Assembly: GCA_050305135.1 (NCBI GenBank)
Contig: JBNLET010000126.1
Coordinates: forward strand, 7,273 to 71,272
Direction of reading: 5' to 3'
DNA: 64,000 nt
DNA from: Cognatazoarcus sp050305135
GTDB lineage: Bacteria; Pseudomonadota; Gammaproteobacteria; Burkholderiales; Rhodocyclaceae
The position numbers and the translations under genes were made by a program. Shown one piece after another: positions 30,389 to 39,389 of the stretch (position 1 is its first letter; each line of letters starts with the position of its first letter). The notes below the pieces were generated by a model. The model saw only the letters and a program-made list of their open reading frames with translations, had not been told where the DNA came from and searched no databases.

Positions 30389-32176
30389 ATGAAAGACTGG
30401 AGCAAGATTCGCTCGCCGCGTGGCTTTGCGATCGGCGTCATCGCCGCATCGGTCATGGTCTGGGGCAGTGCCGGCGCGGGCGTGACCGATGCCGACATCG
30501 TGAACGACGCCAAGACCACCGGCGACGTGGTGTCCTTCGGCATGGGCACCCAGGGCCAGCGCTACAGCACGCTGGACAAGATCAACACGTCGACCGTCGG
30601 CAATCTGGTGCCGGCCTGGACGATGTCCTTCGGCGGCGAGAAGCAGCGCGGCCAGGAATCCCAGCCGCTGGTGCATGACGGTCGCCTGTTCGTGACCGCC
30701 TCCTACAGCCGGCTGTTCGCCTTCGACGCCAAGACCGGCAAGAAGCTCTGGAAGTACGAGCACCGCCTGCCGGACGGCATCATGCCGTGCTGCGACGTGA
30801 TCAACCGCGGTGCCGCGCTGTACGACAACCTGGTCATCTTCGGCACGCTGGACGCCCAGTTGCTGGCCTTCGACGTCAAGACCGGCAAGCGCGTGTGGCG
30901 TGAGAAGGTCGATGACTATCACGCCGGCTACTCGATGTCGGCCGCGCCGATCGTCGTCAAGGGCATGGTCATCACCGGCGTGTCCGGCGGCGAATTCGGC
31001 GTCATCGGCCGCCTCGAGGCGCGCGACGCGAAGACCGGCAAGCTGAAGTGGATCCGGCCGACCGTCGAAGGCCACATGGGCTACACCTTCGACGCTGCAG
31101 GCAACAAGAAGGAAAACGGCATCTCCGGCACCAAGAATGCCTCCTGGCCGGGCGACCTGTGGCAGACCGGCGGTGCGGCCACCTGGAACGGCGCGACCTA
31201 CGATCCGGAAACCAACCTGATCTACGTCGGCACCGGCAACCCGGCGCCGTGGAACAGCTGGAACCGTCCGGGCGACAACCTGTTCTCGTCCTCGACCGTC
31301 GCGATCAACCCCGATACCGGCAAGATCGTCTGGCATTACCAGAACACCCCGCACGACGGCTGGGATTTCGACGGTGTGAACGAGTTCGTGTCGTTCGACT
31401 ACAAGGATCCGAAGACCGGCAAGGTCATCAAGGCAGGCGGCAAGGCCGACCGGAACGGTTTCTTCTTCGTCAACGACCGCACCAACGGCAAGCTGCTGAA
31501 CGCCTTCCCGTTCGTCAACAAGATCACCTGGGCCGAGAAGATCGATGTCGCCACCGGCCGCCCGGTCTACAACGACGCGAACCGTCCGGGCAATCCGGCC
31601 AAGTCCGCCGACGGTAAGAAGGGCGAGGTGGTGTTCGCCGCACCGTCCTTCCTGGGTGGCAAGAACCAGATGCAGATGGCCTACAACCCGACCACCGGCC
31701 TGTTCTACGTGCCGGCCAACGAGTGGGGCATGGACATCTGGAACGAGCCGGTGTCGTACAAGAAAGGCGCGGCCTATCTCGGCGCGGGCTTCACGATCAA
31801 GGCGCTGCATGACGACTACATCGGTTCTCTGCGCGCAATCGATCCGGTCAAGGGCGAGATCGTGTGGGAGCAGAAGAACTACGCTCCGTTGTGGGGCGGT
31901 GTTCTGACCACCGCCGGCGGGCTGACCTTCTACGGTACGCCGGAAGGCTTCTTCAAGGCCCTCGACGCCAAGAGCGGCAAGGAGCTGTGGAGCTTCCAGG
32001 TCGGTACCGGCATCGTCGCGCCGCCGATCACCTGGGAACAGGACGGCGAGCAGTACATCGCCGTGACGGCCGGCTGGGGTGGCGCCGTGCCGCTGTGGGG
32101 TGGCGACGTCGCGAAGCGCGTGAACTACCTCGAGCAAGGCGGTTCGGTCTGGGTCTTCAAGCTGCACAAGTCTTGA
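30389..32176 (+). CDS. PQQ-dependent alcohol dehydrogenase, lanthanide type
   Basis: A 595-residue periplasmic quinoprotein oxidising primary alcohols to aldehydes, passing electrons to cytochrome c. Signal peptide to about residue 31; eight-bladed propeller with tryptophan-docking repeats (DAKTGKKLWKYE, DVKTGKRVWREK, DAKSGKELWSFQ). Vicinal Cys134-Cys135 form the disulfide over PQQ. Likely metal ligands are Glu202 (GGEFG), Asn284 (TGNPAPWN) and catalytic Asp326 in TPHDGWDFDG. Asp328, two residues on, is the extra acidic ligand characteristic of lanthanide-dependent XoxF, ExaF and PedH enzymes and absent from calcium MxaF. Start is the ATG at 30389, seven bases after GAGGAGGT. Substrate range (methanol, ethanol or longer) cannot be decided by eye. 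Confidence 0.93.
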   Translation: MKDWSKIRSPRGFAIGVIAASVMVWGSAGAGVTDADIVNDAKTTGDVVSFGMGTQGQRYSTLDKINTSTVGNLVPAWTMSFGGEKQRGQESQPLVHDGRLFVTASYSRLFAFDAKTGKKLWKYEHRLPDGIMPCCDVINRGAALYDNLVIFGTLDAQLLAFDVKTGKRVWREKVDDYHAGYSMSAAPIVVKGMVITGVSGGEFGVIGRLEARDAKTGKLKWIRPTVEGHMGYTFDAAGNKKENGISGTKNASWPGDLWQTGGAATWNGATYDPETNLIYVGTGNPAPWNSWNRPGDNLFSSSTVAINPDTGKIVWHYQNTPHDGWDFDGVNEFVSFDYKDPKTGKVIKAGGKADRNGFFFVNDRTNGKLLNAFPFVNKITWAEKIDVATGRPVYNDANRPGNPAKSADGKKGEVVFAAPSFLGGKNQMQMAYNPTTGLFYVPANEWGMDIWNEPVSYKKGAAYLGAGFTIKALHDDYIGSLRAIDPVKGEIVWEQKNYAPLWGGVLTTAGGLTFYGTPEGFFKALDAKSGKELWSFQVGTGIVAPPITWEQDGEQYIAVTAGWGGAVPLWGGDVAKRVNYLEQGGSVWVFKLHKS

Positions 32177-32210
32177 TCGGCCCGTTGCCCTGCTCGGCAG
32201 GGTGAAAGTT

Positions 32211-32246
32211 ACGGCACGGCCGCCGAGGCGGTCGTGCCGTTTCCGT
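32211..32246 (+). terminator. Terminator after the alcohol dehydrogenase
   Basis: ACGGCACG (32211-32218) pairs with CGTGCCGT (32233-32240), extended by CCGC/GCGG inside, and is followed by TTTCCGTTT. It lies 35 bases after the dehydrogenase stop and separates it from the cytochrome c unit, which has its own promoter. Confidence 0.65.
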
Positions 32247-32379
32247 TTCAGAACGCAACAGCGGATGTCGATCGGGAACAATCAGGTTCCGGGGATGGAG
32301 CGAGCCCGGTATCCTCGGCATCGGCCGCGGGGCGCCCGCCCGCACCGCCGGGAATGCTTCCCGCAGAGTGCTGTTCAGG

Positions 32380-32394
32380 TGGCATGGCTGTTGC
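32380..32394 (+). promoter_or_regulatory. Sigma-54 promoter upstream of the cytochrome c gene
   Basis: TGGCATGGCTGTTGC has the GG-N10-GC geometry and both conserved elements of a -24/-12 promoter. It lies about 440 bases before the cytochrome c ATG, and the regulator remnant occupies the intervening leader. A half-site GGGAACA lies at 32274-32280, about 100 bases upstream. Confidence 0.7.
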
Positions 32395-32487
32395 AGCATT
32401 CAAACAATCTGTCCTCGATGGAGCAGTGTGTGGACCTTCGAAGAACGCTCGCGACCCGCGTCCGCATCTACGGCCTCGAGCCAGAGC

Positions 32488-32797
32488 GACGGCAGCAGGC
32501 TCGCCGCGCTCGACCGCCTGGTCAAGAACTGCCAGCCGGAGGATATGCGGGCCGACATCGGCGCCGTCGCGGCAGGCCGCTCGAACGCCCGACGCCGAGC
32601 GCGTTCGAAGTGCTTCGGCCGGCGGCGAAGTGCCGGAAACGGTCGTGGCCCGCATGTATCCGAGTCCGCAGACCATTCCCAATCACCGCTCGGCGATTCG
32701 TCGCGAGCTCGGTGGCGAGAACGATTTCATGCTCACGCAACGGGCCGTCCGAGATGGCCTGGTGCAGCTGGATGCTCCAGGGCGGGCCGCCGCTTGA
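32488..32797 (+). pseudogene. Frameshifted remnant of a LuxR/NarL response regulator
   Basis: Three consecutive pieces in three different frames read like the end of one response regulator. 32488-32586 encodes a receiver-domain end (RLVKNCQPEDMRADIGAVAAG, compare the usual K-x-PEEL-x-AI-x-AVAAG). 32589-32627 encodes the linker TPSAFEVLRPAA (compare LTPREFEVLRLAA). 32621-32797 encodes a LuxR helix-turn-helix (ETVVARMYPSPQTIPNHRSAI, RRELG, AVRDGLVQL). Most of the receiver is gone. Conserved positions survive, so decay looks fairly recent. It probably descends from an ErbR/ExaE-like regulator of the adjacent dehydrogenase. Confidence 0.6.
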
Positions 32798-32835
32798 GCC
32801 TGGTTTTACACGACTATCCAAACAGGAGGATTAGA

Positions 32836-33219
32836 ATGAAAGTCATTCCCCAAATCATCGTCGCCGCACTCGGCCTTGCCGTGGCCGGCCTCGCCGTCGC
32901 CGGCAACGAAGGCGATGAACACATGCGCAAGCTGGCCGCCACGTCCGGCTGCCTGACCTGCCATTCGGTCGAGTCCGGCAAGCCGGGCCCGAAAGGCATG
33001 GATCCGATCGGCCCGGCCTGGCAAGACGTGGCCAAGCAGTACCACGGCAAGCCCGGTGCGCAGGACTTCCTGACCCGTGTCGTACTGGAGGGCTCAAGCC
33101 CCTACAGCAGCCACTGGAAGGGCAAGGTCAGCGGCCTGGCGATGCCGCCCAACGCTTCGGCGATCAAGGAAACCGACGCCCGCCTGCTGGTGAGCTGGAT
33201 CCTGTCGCTGGCCCAATGA
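32836..33219 (+). CDS. Monoheme cytochrome c (quinoprotein electron acceptor)
   Basis: A 127-residue periplasmic class I cytochrome c: signal peptide to about residue 22 (GLAVAG), one heme motif CLTCH, an axial-Met region near GLAMPPN and a closing helix LLVSWILSL. The ATG has a strong AGGAGGA. Placed after the PQQ dehydrogenase, it is the likely electron acceptor, in the role of the cytochrome c550 of the exa system. A GC-rich hairpin follows the stop. Confidence 0.88.
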   Translation: MKVIPQIIVAALGLAVAGLAVAGNEGDEHMRKLAATSGCLTCHSVESGKPGPKGMDPIGPAWQDVAKQYHGKPGAQDFLTRVVLEGSSPYSSHWKGKVSGLAMPPNASAIKETDARLLVSWILSLAQ

Positions 33220-33228
33220 GGCGCTGAA

Positions 33229-33262
33229 CCGCAGGGGCGTCGCTGCGGCGGTGCCCCTGCGG
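33229..33262 (+). terminator. GC-rich hairpin after cytochrome c
   Basis: CCGCAGGGGC (33229-33238) pairs perfectly with GCCCCTGCGG (33253-33262) across a 14-base loop. No T-run follows, so it may be a Rho-assisted end or an RNA-stabilising structure. Confidence 0.45.
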
Positions 33263-33906
33263 AACGCGGCGAGCGTTCGCCGCAGGCGGTACAGGTGCTC
33301 CCGGCTCTGCCGGGCGCCTGCGAGTGCCCTCGGACGTCCGCCCCGGCGGGTGCCCTCGCCGGCGCGCGGGCAGGTATCCGCGCCTGCCGCGATACCCCGA
33401 CCAAGGCGGCAGGCCGCGTTCCTGCGGCGGGCGTCGAGGTGCTCGCCCGGCCGGAGTTCGGCCCCGCTTCACCCCTTCCCGCTTTCCCCCCACATACTGT
33501 GCGCCCATCGCCCGACCGCGGCGGCTCCACGGCGCGGCGAGTGGAGGCATGCCCGCGCATGGCATGTCGGAAACCCACTCGCGATGCCATTGAGTACGCA
33601 TCCCGGACGATGCCGCCTGATTGACGGGCGACGAACCCCTTCCTTGCAATTTGGCACGCTGCCGCGCGCATCGGAATTGAAATGGAATGGTTTCGTGCTA
33701 CTACTGAACAAGACCTCGAACAACAACGGGCGTTGCCGCTTGGCCCGGATCGCAGCGATCCGGCTACGGCAATCGCCGACATCAGGTACGTTCGCCGCGC
33801 AGCGGATGATCCAGCGACGGCGGACGGCCCCCGGTAGGGACGACGGCCAGGTGCAGCGGGGCTTGCCGGGGGCATGACATGGGTACCCCACCCGGGAGGC
33901 TTCAAG
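33263..33906. other. Gene-free spacer before the cytochrome cluster
   Basis: Roughly 640 bases without a convincing gene; open frames here are Arg/Pro-rich and lack ribosome binding sites. From about 33640 the composition becomes less GC-rich. The only sigma-54-like element, TGGCACG at 33652-33658, lacks a matching TTGC at -12. A ribosome binding site GGGAGGC (33893-33899) serves the gene at 33907. The promoter of the cytochrome cluster should lie here, but I cannot place it. Confidence 0.5.
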
Positions 33907-36483
33907 ATGCGCGCAATGCCTTTGTTCCGTCTGCTGGCGGTCGTCGCGACCGCCTTGTTTTCGATTGTTCCGCAGGCGCAGCAGGCCGGCGCGGCGCCCG
34001 ACTGGGTGCGCGAGAAAGGCATGCCGCGGGTGGCCGGCCAGCCGGTCGTGCATGAGCAGGACATCCCGTACTTCGAAGCCTGCGCCCGCGAGGGGCTGAG
34101 CGATTCGGAGTGTGCCGGCCGGCTGATCTGGTTCAAGGCCACGGCCGGCAACGAGCGCTTCCACACCTACGTCTTCCAGCAGCGCATCGGCGTGATGATC
34201 GACTGGTATCGCGTGCTGCGTTCCGACCAGCGCGACGACCGCTTTGCCGCCTGGGGCGCGATCAACGATCCGAGCTGCTGCACACCGGGTTCGCCGGGCT
34301 GCCCGGCCAAGAGCCTGGACGAGACCTACGGGCTGGACTGGTGTCCGGGCGACGAGGAGTTGCTGAAGTACGTCGGCAAGGACGGCTACCGGGACCCGTC
34401 CTGCGACTTCCGCGATGCGCCGCTGGCGGAAGGCGACGTGCATGGACCGCAGGACCAGCGCCAGTCGGCCTGCGACCTCAGGTTCGGCACCTCCACCGGT
34501 GCGCTCGGCATCCGCAAGTTTCCCAATCCGCGTTTCGATCCCGACCGCTGGGTCGAATTGAACGGGCAGCTGGGCCGCTGGGAGGGTTACACCCGCCGCC
34601 TGGCGGCCGCCGGCGGAGCGCAGGAGGCCGCCAAGAGCCGGCTGTGGGACGGTTCGATCGAACCGCCGTTCCTGATCGGCACGTCCTGCGGCTCCTGCCA
34701 CATCGCCTTCGATCCGCTCAATCCGCCGGCCGATCCGGCGCATCCGCGCTGGGACAACCTCAAGGGCCTGATCGGCAACCAGTACACGCGCATTTCCGAG
34801 ATCATGGTCTCGGGCATGCCCAGCAACACGCTGGAATGGCAGATGTTCGCCCACGCCCGTCCCGGTTCCACGGACACCTCCGCGATCCCCAACGACCAGG
34901 TGAACAACCCCGGCACCATCAACGCGTTGATCAACATCCCGCGCCGGCCGGTGTTCGACGGCGAGTCGGTGCTGAGGTGGCGCAAGGCGGCGAGCTGCGA
35001 GGGGCAGGACGCGCACGACTGCTGGTGCGAGCCGGGGCGGCAGGGCAAGTGCTGGGCCAAGAGCCTGCAGAAGGAGACCGTGCACCACATCCTGAAAGGC
35101 GGCGAGGATTCGATCGGTGCGCTGCAGGCCATCCAGCGCGTCTACTTCAACATCGGCTCCTGTTCCGAGCAGTGCTGGGTCAATCACCTGAGCGACCTGC
35201 GGGTGCTCGACCCGCAGCAGCGCGGTTTCGGCCAGACTCCGTTCGACATCGGCCAGTGCCGCCGCGACTGCCCGAACTTCCGCGCCATCGAGGACCGGCT
35301 GGAGAACGTCCTGGCCTTCTTCATGTCGGCCGAGGCGCACAGCACCGAACTGCGCCAGGCGAGGGAGAACCGGCTCAAGTCCTTCAACGATCGCGCGGTC
35401 TACAGCGAGGCCGACCTGATCGACGACCTGGAGCGGGAATTCGGCGACGGGGCCGTCGCGCGCGGCGCCGAGGTGTTCGCCGCCAACTGCGCCCGCTGCC
35501 ATTCCAGCCAGCCGGCGGCCGTCGCCGGCCAGTTCGCCAACCTCGACTTCTACGCGACCGACGAAGCCAGCGGCCTGCGCGCCGACTGGCTCGGCAACGA
35601 CCGGCCGACGCCGGTGTCGGAAGTCGGCACGTTCCGCTGCCGGGCGCTGCACTCCAACCACATGAGCGGTCGTATCTGGGAGCAATTCGGTTCGGAGACA
35701 CTGCGCGCCCAGCCACCCGACCCGAACATCGCCGAGCCGGCCGACGGCGGCCGCAGCTACTACCGCAACATCTCGCTGCTGAACCTGTGGGCCCACGCCC
35801 CGTTCATGCACAACAACGCGATCGGGCCCGAGATCTGCGGCAAGCCGAAGAATGCCGTCAACGATTTCTACGCCATGCGGCCGCGCTACGTGGACGACAG
35901 CAACATCCGCCTGCTGCCGCCGGACAAGCAGCCCGGCTGCATGGCCTACGACCCCGGCGTCGAGGGGCGCTTCGAGCTCTACAAGCGTTCGATGGCGGCG
36001 CTGCTGAACCCGGAACAGCGCATCCCGAAGGTCACGCTGCTGAACGAGGCGGTCACGCTGCGGATCGGCCCGCGGCTGTGGGACGGCACCGACAAGGAGA
36101 CGCTGCTCGGCTTCCAGCTGACGATTCCGGCCCGCATCAACGGCCGCGGCGTGACCGCCGGCACGCTCGGCAATTTCCAGCACAAGGACTTCGTGGTGGA
36201 CCTGGTGCAGGCCAAGTTCGAGCCCAAGGTCGTCGAAGAGCGACTGGTGAAACGGCTCGGGCGCGAGCAGGGCGAGCGGGTGCTGGGCGAACTGAAGGAC
36301 ATCGGCAAGGAGGTGCGTGATTCGCCCAATGGCCTGATCGAGGCGCTGAAGAAGCGCCCGAACTTGGTCAAGCAGGTCTACAGCAGCTGCTTTGCCGAGA
36401 TCGAGAACGCCGGCCATCGCTTCGGCGAGGATCTGCCGGATGCCGACAAGAAGGCGCTGACCGCCTTCCTGGCCACCATGTGA
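33907..36483 (+). CDS. Large exported diheme c-type cytochrome, cysteine-rich
   Basis: An 858-residue secreted protein (signal peptide to about residue 30) with two heme c motifs, CGSCH (near residue 260) and CARCH (near 530). Many other cysteines occur in pairs (SCCTPGSPGC, DCWCEPGRQGKC, SCSEQCW, CRRDC), suggesting disulfides. A phrase LWAHAPFMHNNAIG resembles the APYLHNGSVP motif of the two smaller cytochromes encoded downstream. No known enzyme family is recognised with confidence. First gene of a five-gene cluster with uniform 14-19 base gaps. The ATG at 33907 is preferred to one 33 bases upstream because of RBS and signal peptide. Confidence 0.78.
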   Translation: MRAMPLFRLLAVVATALFSIVPQAQQAGAAPDWVREKGMPRVAGQPVVHEQDIPYFEACAREGLSDSECAGRLIWFKATAGNERFHTYVFQQRIGVMIDWYRVLRSDQRDDRFAAWGAINDPSCCTPGSPGCPAKSLDETYGLDWCPGDEELLKYVGKDGYRDPSCDFRDAPLAEGDVHGPQDQRQSACDLRFGTSTGALGIRKFPNPRFDPDRWVELNGQLGRWEGYTRRLAAAGGAQEAAKSRLWDGSIEPPFLIGTSCGSCHIAFDPLNPPADPAHPRWDNLKGLIGNQYTRISEIMVSGMPSNTLEWQMFAHARPGSTDTSAIPNDQVNNPGTINALINIPRRPVFDGESVLRWRKAASCEGQDAHDCWCEPGRQGKCWAKSLQKETVHHILKGGEDSIGALQAIQRVYFNIGSCSEQCWVNHLSDLRVLDPQQRGFGQTPFDIGQCRRDCPNFRAIEDRLENVLAFFMSAEAHSTELRQARENRLKSFNDRAVYSEADLIDDLEREFGDGAVARGAEVFAANCARCHSSQPAAVAGQFANLDFYATDEASGLRADWLGNDRPTPVSEVGTFRCRALHSNHMSGRIWEQFGSETLRAQPPDPNIAEPADGGRSYYRNISLLNLWAHAPFMHNNAIGPEICGKPKNAVNDFYAMRPRYVDDSNIRLLPPDKQPGCMAYDPGVEGRFELYKRSMAALLNPEQRIPKVTLLNEAVTLRIGPRLWDGTDKETLLGFQLTIPARINGRGVTAGTLGNFQHKDFVVDLVQAKFEPKVVEERLVKRLGREQGERVLGELKDIGKEVRDSPNGLIEALKKRPNLVKQVYSSCFAEIENAGHRFGEDLPDADKKALTAFLATM

Positions 36484-36498
36484 GCGAGGGGAAACGAG

Positions 36499-37401
36499 AT
36501 GAACGCCAAGCAGATCGCATCCGTGCTGGTGGTCGGCCTGTTGCTCGTCGCCTGCGGCCAGGAGGAGCGCAAGAAGAAGGAGTTCGAGATCAGCTTCCCG
36601 TTCGCGCCCTACGGCGAGGTGCACTCGGCCAAGCCCGATTTCGCCGCGGTCGAGCACGACTACCCGCTGTCGATCGACGACCTGTACAAGATCACGCCGG
36701 AAGTCTTGTCGCTGCTCGAGCAGGAGCAGGTGGACCAGATCTACGCCCGCCTGTCCGCCGGCCCGATCCCACAGGGGCCGTACGAAGGTGACCTGTTCTT
36801 CCCGAAAGGCGTCAGCGGCAAGCTGCGGCTGTCGGAGATCGTCGGCGGCGGGCTGAAGGGCCTGCTGGTCAACGTGGCCGGCAAGAAGCTCGACGCGATC
36901 GGCGAGATCCTCTGGAAGGGCAAGGTCTTCTATCGCGACGAGCGCCTGCTGCGCAATCGCATCGAGGACCTCGCCGCGCTGAAGAAGGTCGGCCTGGTGG
37001 AGGATGGCGGCGGCAATCCGCTGCAGAAGATCGAGGTGCACGGCAAGGACCAGTGGCTGCTGTTCCCGGCCCGGCTGTACTGCGGCCAGAGCCTGCTCGA
37101 CGGGCGGCGCGAGTCGATCATCATCGACTACGCCTTCACCGACCAGTTGCCCGGCTACCGGCGCATGCCCGACATGATGGCCGGCCGCGACGGCTTCGCG
37201 ATCCGCGACGAAATTCGCATGGTTCGGCCCGGCTTCTACCTCGGCCGGGCCTACATGGACCGCGCCTTCGTCGTGAACTTCGTGCTCTGGAACGACGAGG
37301 TGGCGAAGGCGGCCGAAGCCGATTTCCGCCGCAGCGGCGAGGTGCAGGAGGACTGCTGGGGCGGGACCCAGCTGCGGCGGCTGCAGGTGGCGGAACAGTA
37401 G
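36499..37401 (+). CDS. Lipoprotein of the diheme-cytochrome cluster
   Basis: A 300-residue predicted lipoprotein with lipobox LLVAC (Cys near residue 19) followed by a charged linker. The mature part has no heme motif, no recognised domain and only two further cysteines. It contains DLFFPKGVSGKLRLSEIVGGGLKGLL and a well-folded-looking mixed alpha/beta pattern. Its position between two heme proteins suggests a structural or anchoring subunit. Function unknown. Confidence 0.7.
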   Translation: MNAKQIASVLVVGLLLVACGQEERKKKEFEISFPFAPYGEVHSAKPDFAAVEHDYPLSIDDLYKITPEVLSLLEQEQVDQIYARLSAGPIPQGPYEGDLFFPKGVSGKLRLSEIVGGGLKGLLVNVAGKKLDAIGEILWKGKVFYRDERLLRNRIEDLAALKKVGLVEDGGGNPLQKIEVHGKDQWLLFPARLYCGQSLLDGRRESIIIDYAFTDQLPGYRRMPDMMAGRDGFAIRDEIRMVRPGFYLGRAYMDRAFVVNFVLWNDEVAKAAEADFRRSGEVQEDCWGGTQLRRLQVAEQ

Positions 37402-37415
37402 GACGCAGGGCGACC

Positions 37416-39374
37416 GTGATCGCGAATCGGGCGGTGCGCATGCTGATCCACGCACTGGTCTGCGCCGGCATGGCCGGCGCCTCGGCGGCAACGTCGCAGC
37501 CGGCGCCGTCGCTGTTTCGCTCGCTGCTCGGGCCGAGCCAGCAGGTGCCGTTTCCTCTGCCGAGCCTGCTTTCGCTGATCGGCAGCAGGCTGGCGGCCGA
37601 CAGTGCCCGCTTCGACGGCCTGCCGCTGGTGCTGATCCCGCTCGGACGCTCGCTGCAGCGCCACGCCGCCGGCGTCGATGGCTACTTCCGCTACCCCCGG
37701 GTGGTGGTCGCCGTCACCGGCGAGCCGCGCGACACCGCCGCGCCGCTGCTGCGCGACCGCCTCTACCTGGGCTACCACGAGAAGGCCGGCGTGCTCGAAG
37801 TGATCAGCTACAACCCCGGCCTGGGGCGTTTCGAGTTCGAGCTGGTGGACGACTACCGGGCCGGCGGTTCGCCCCGGCTGCGGGCCGGCAATCGTTCCCT
37901 GTGCCTGGCCTGCCACCAGAACGCCGCGCCAATGTTCGCCCGCCAGAGCTGGGACGAGACCAGCGCCAGCCGCAGCATTGCCGGCCTGCTGGCATTGACC
38001 GGGCGCGACTATTACGGCCTCTCCTGGCGCCGCGGCGTGGACGTGGCGGAAGCCATCGACGACGCCACCCACCGGGCCAACCTGTTGTCGGTCGCGCAGC
38101 GCGTCTGGCAGCAGGGCTGCGGTGGCGGCGCGGCGGGCAGGGCGTGCCGCGCACGGCTGTGGTGGCTGGCGCTGCAGAGCCGCCTGAGCGGTTGGGCGCC
38201 GGCCGACGACGAGCTCCGCCAGCCGGCCCTGTCGCCGCTGCGCGATGCCTGGCTGCGGCACTGGCCGGAGGGGATCGAAGTGCCGAACCCGGACATCCCG
38301 AACCGGCTGCCGTTCGCCTCTCTGGCGCCGGGAGCCCTGACGGATCTCGATACCCGGGCGCTGCGCCGGGCCGCCGACGTGAGCGAAGCCTTCGACCCGC
38401 TGGCGCTGCGCGAGCCGCTGGCCCGCTGGCGGCTCGACGAGCCCGGTGCGCTGGCACGGGTGGTGGACGCGCTGGCCGGCTTCGTTTCGCCGGTCGAGCT
38501 GGACGCGCTGGCAGCCGCTTCGCGGCGCGCCGACGGCGGGCGGCAGCGCGACATGCTGCTGGACTGCCGCTGGCGCGAGCGGGCGCAGAGCAGCGAGCTG
38601 CGCTGCGCGGGTGGCGGTGGCGTGCAGGCCTTCGGCCGGCTGTCCGGCCGGCGGCTGCGCATCGACCGGCTGGTGCTGGCGGCCGGCCGGGTGCGCTACG
38701 GCCTCGAATTCGAGGGTCGCGACCGGCATTTCGACGGCCACGGCGCCGTCGCGCGAGACTTCGACGGATCGGCGCTGGTCGGCATCGAACGCGCAGGCGA
38801 GCAATTGCGACTGCTGTGGTTGGACGACCTGGCGCCGCTGCGCGAGGCGGTGGCCGAGGCGGCCCGCGGCGACGGTGACGACGGCGGCTTCGGCGACGGG
38901 CCACTCGAGCGGCGGCGATTGCTGGCGCCGTTGCTGGCCCGTTTCGGCCTGCCGGCACCGCCCGAGCCGGTCGCGCTGCCGGCGCTGGCCGGCCACGCTG
39001 CGGGCGTGGTGCCGAGCGAGCCGGCGGAGGACGGGCTATTGCCCTTCTACCGCCATTGCGCGGCCTGCCATGAAAGCGGCGATGCCTTTCCGCCCGACTT
39101 CCTCGGCGGCAGCCGCGAGCGCGTCTCGCAGCGCGTCGAGGCCTGTGCACCGCGCATGCTGCGGCGCCTGGCGATGTGGCAAGTCGCGGCCGGCCGACGC
39201 GGCAAGACTCCGATGCCGCCGCCGGCCAGCGTGCAGGCGGCGGGCTTTGCGGCTTCGGAGGATCTCGTGCGCATGCGCGATTTCCTCGAGGCACGGCTGC
39301 GGGCGGTCGGCCAGGCGCCGGAGCGGATCGCCGCGATGGACTATGCCGATCTGCCGGCATGTGCGCAGTATTGA
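37416..39374 (+). CDS. Exported diheme c-type cytochrome
   Basis: A 652-residue protein with heme motifs CLACH (near residue 165, in a RAGNRSLCLACHQNAAPMF context) and CAACH (near 545). The long middle part has no recognised domain and is rich in Arg and Ala. I chose the GTG at 37416 because it gives a basic N-region before the hydrophobic signal (MIANRAVRMLIHALVCAGMAG); the ATG at 37440 is the alternative. The C-terminal heme segment with MPPPASVQ resembles a small cytochrome c domain. Third gene of the cluster; enzymatic role not known. Confidence 0.72.
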   Translation: MIANRAVRMLIHALVCAGMAGASAATSQPAPSLFRSLLGPSQQVPFPLPSLLSLIGSRLAADSARFDGLPLVLIPLGRSLQRHAAGVDGYFRYPRVVVAVTGEPRDTAAPLLRDRLYLGYHEKAGVLEVISYNPGLGRFEFELVDDYRAGGSPRLRAGNRSLCLACHQNAAPMFARQSWDETSASRSIAGLLALTGRDYYGLSWRRGVDVAEAIDDATHRANLLSVAQRVWQQGCGGGAAGRACRARLWWLALQSRLSGWAPADDELRQPALSPLRDAWLRHWPEGIEVPNPDIPNRLPFASLAPGALTDLDTRALRRAADVSEAFDPLALREPLARWRLDEPGALARVVDALAGFVSPVELDALAAASRRADGGRQRDMLLDCRWRERAQSSELRCAGGGGVQAFGRLSGRRLRIDRLVLAAGRVRYGLEFEGRDRHFDGHGAVARDFDGSALVGIERAGEQLRLLWLDDLAPLREAVAEAARGDGDDGGFGDGPLERRRLLAPLLARFGLPAPPEPVALPALAGHAAGVVPSEPAEDGLLPFYRHCAACHESGDAFPPDFLGGSRERVSQRVEACAPRMLRRLAMWQVAAGRRGKTPMPPPASVQAAGFAASEDLVRMRDFLEARLRAVGQAPERIAAMDYADLPACAQY

Positions 39375-39389
39375 TCGACGAGGCGTGCG

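Noticed and set aside
33652..33667. Sigma-54-like TGGCACG before the cytochrome cluster
   Set aside because: The -12 position lacks GC at the required ten-base spacing (GC only at nine or eleven), so it fails the test used for the other six sites.
33251..33877. Plus-strand open frame between cytochrome c and the cytochrome cluster
   Set aside because: Arg/Pro-rich product without RBS or recognisable domain; overlapping frames on both strands look the same.
33469..37491. Open frame of 1340 codons on the minus strand opposite the cytochromes
   Set aside because: Shadow of the plus-strand cytochrome genes, which have heme motifs and signal peptides.
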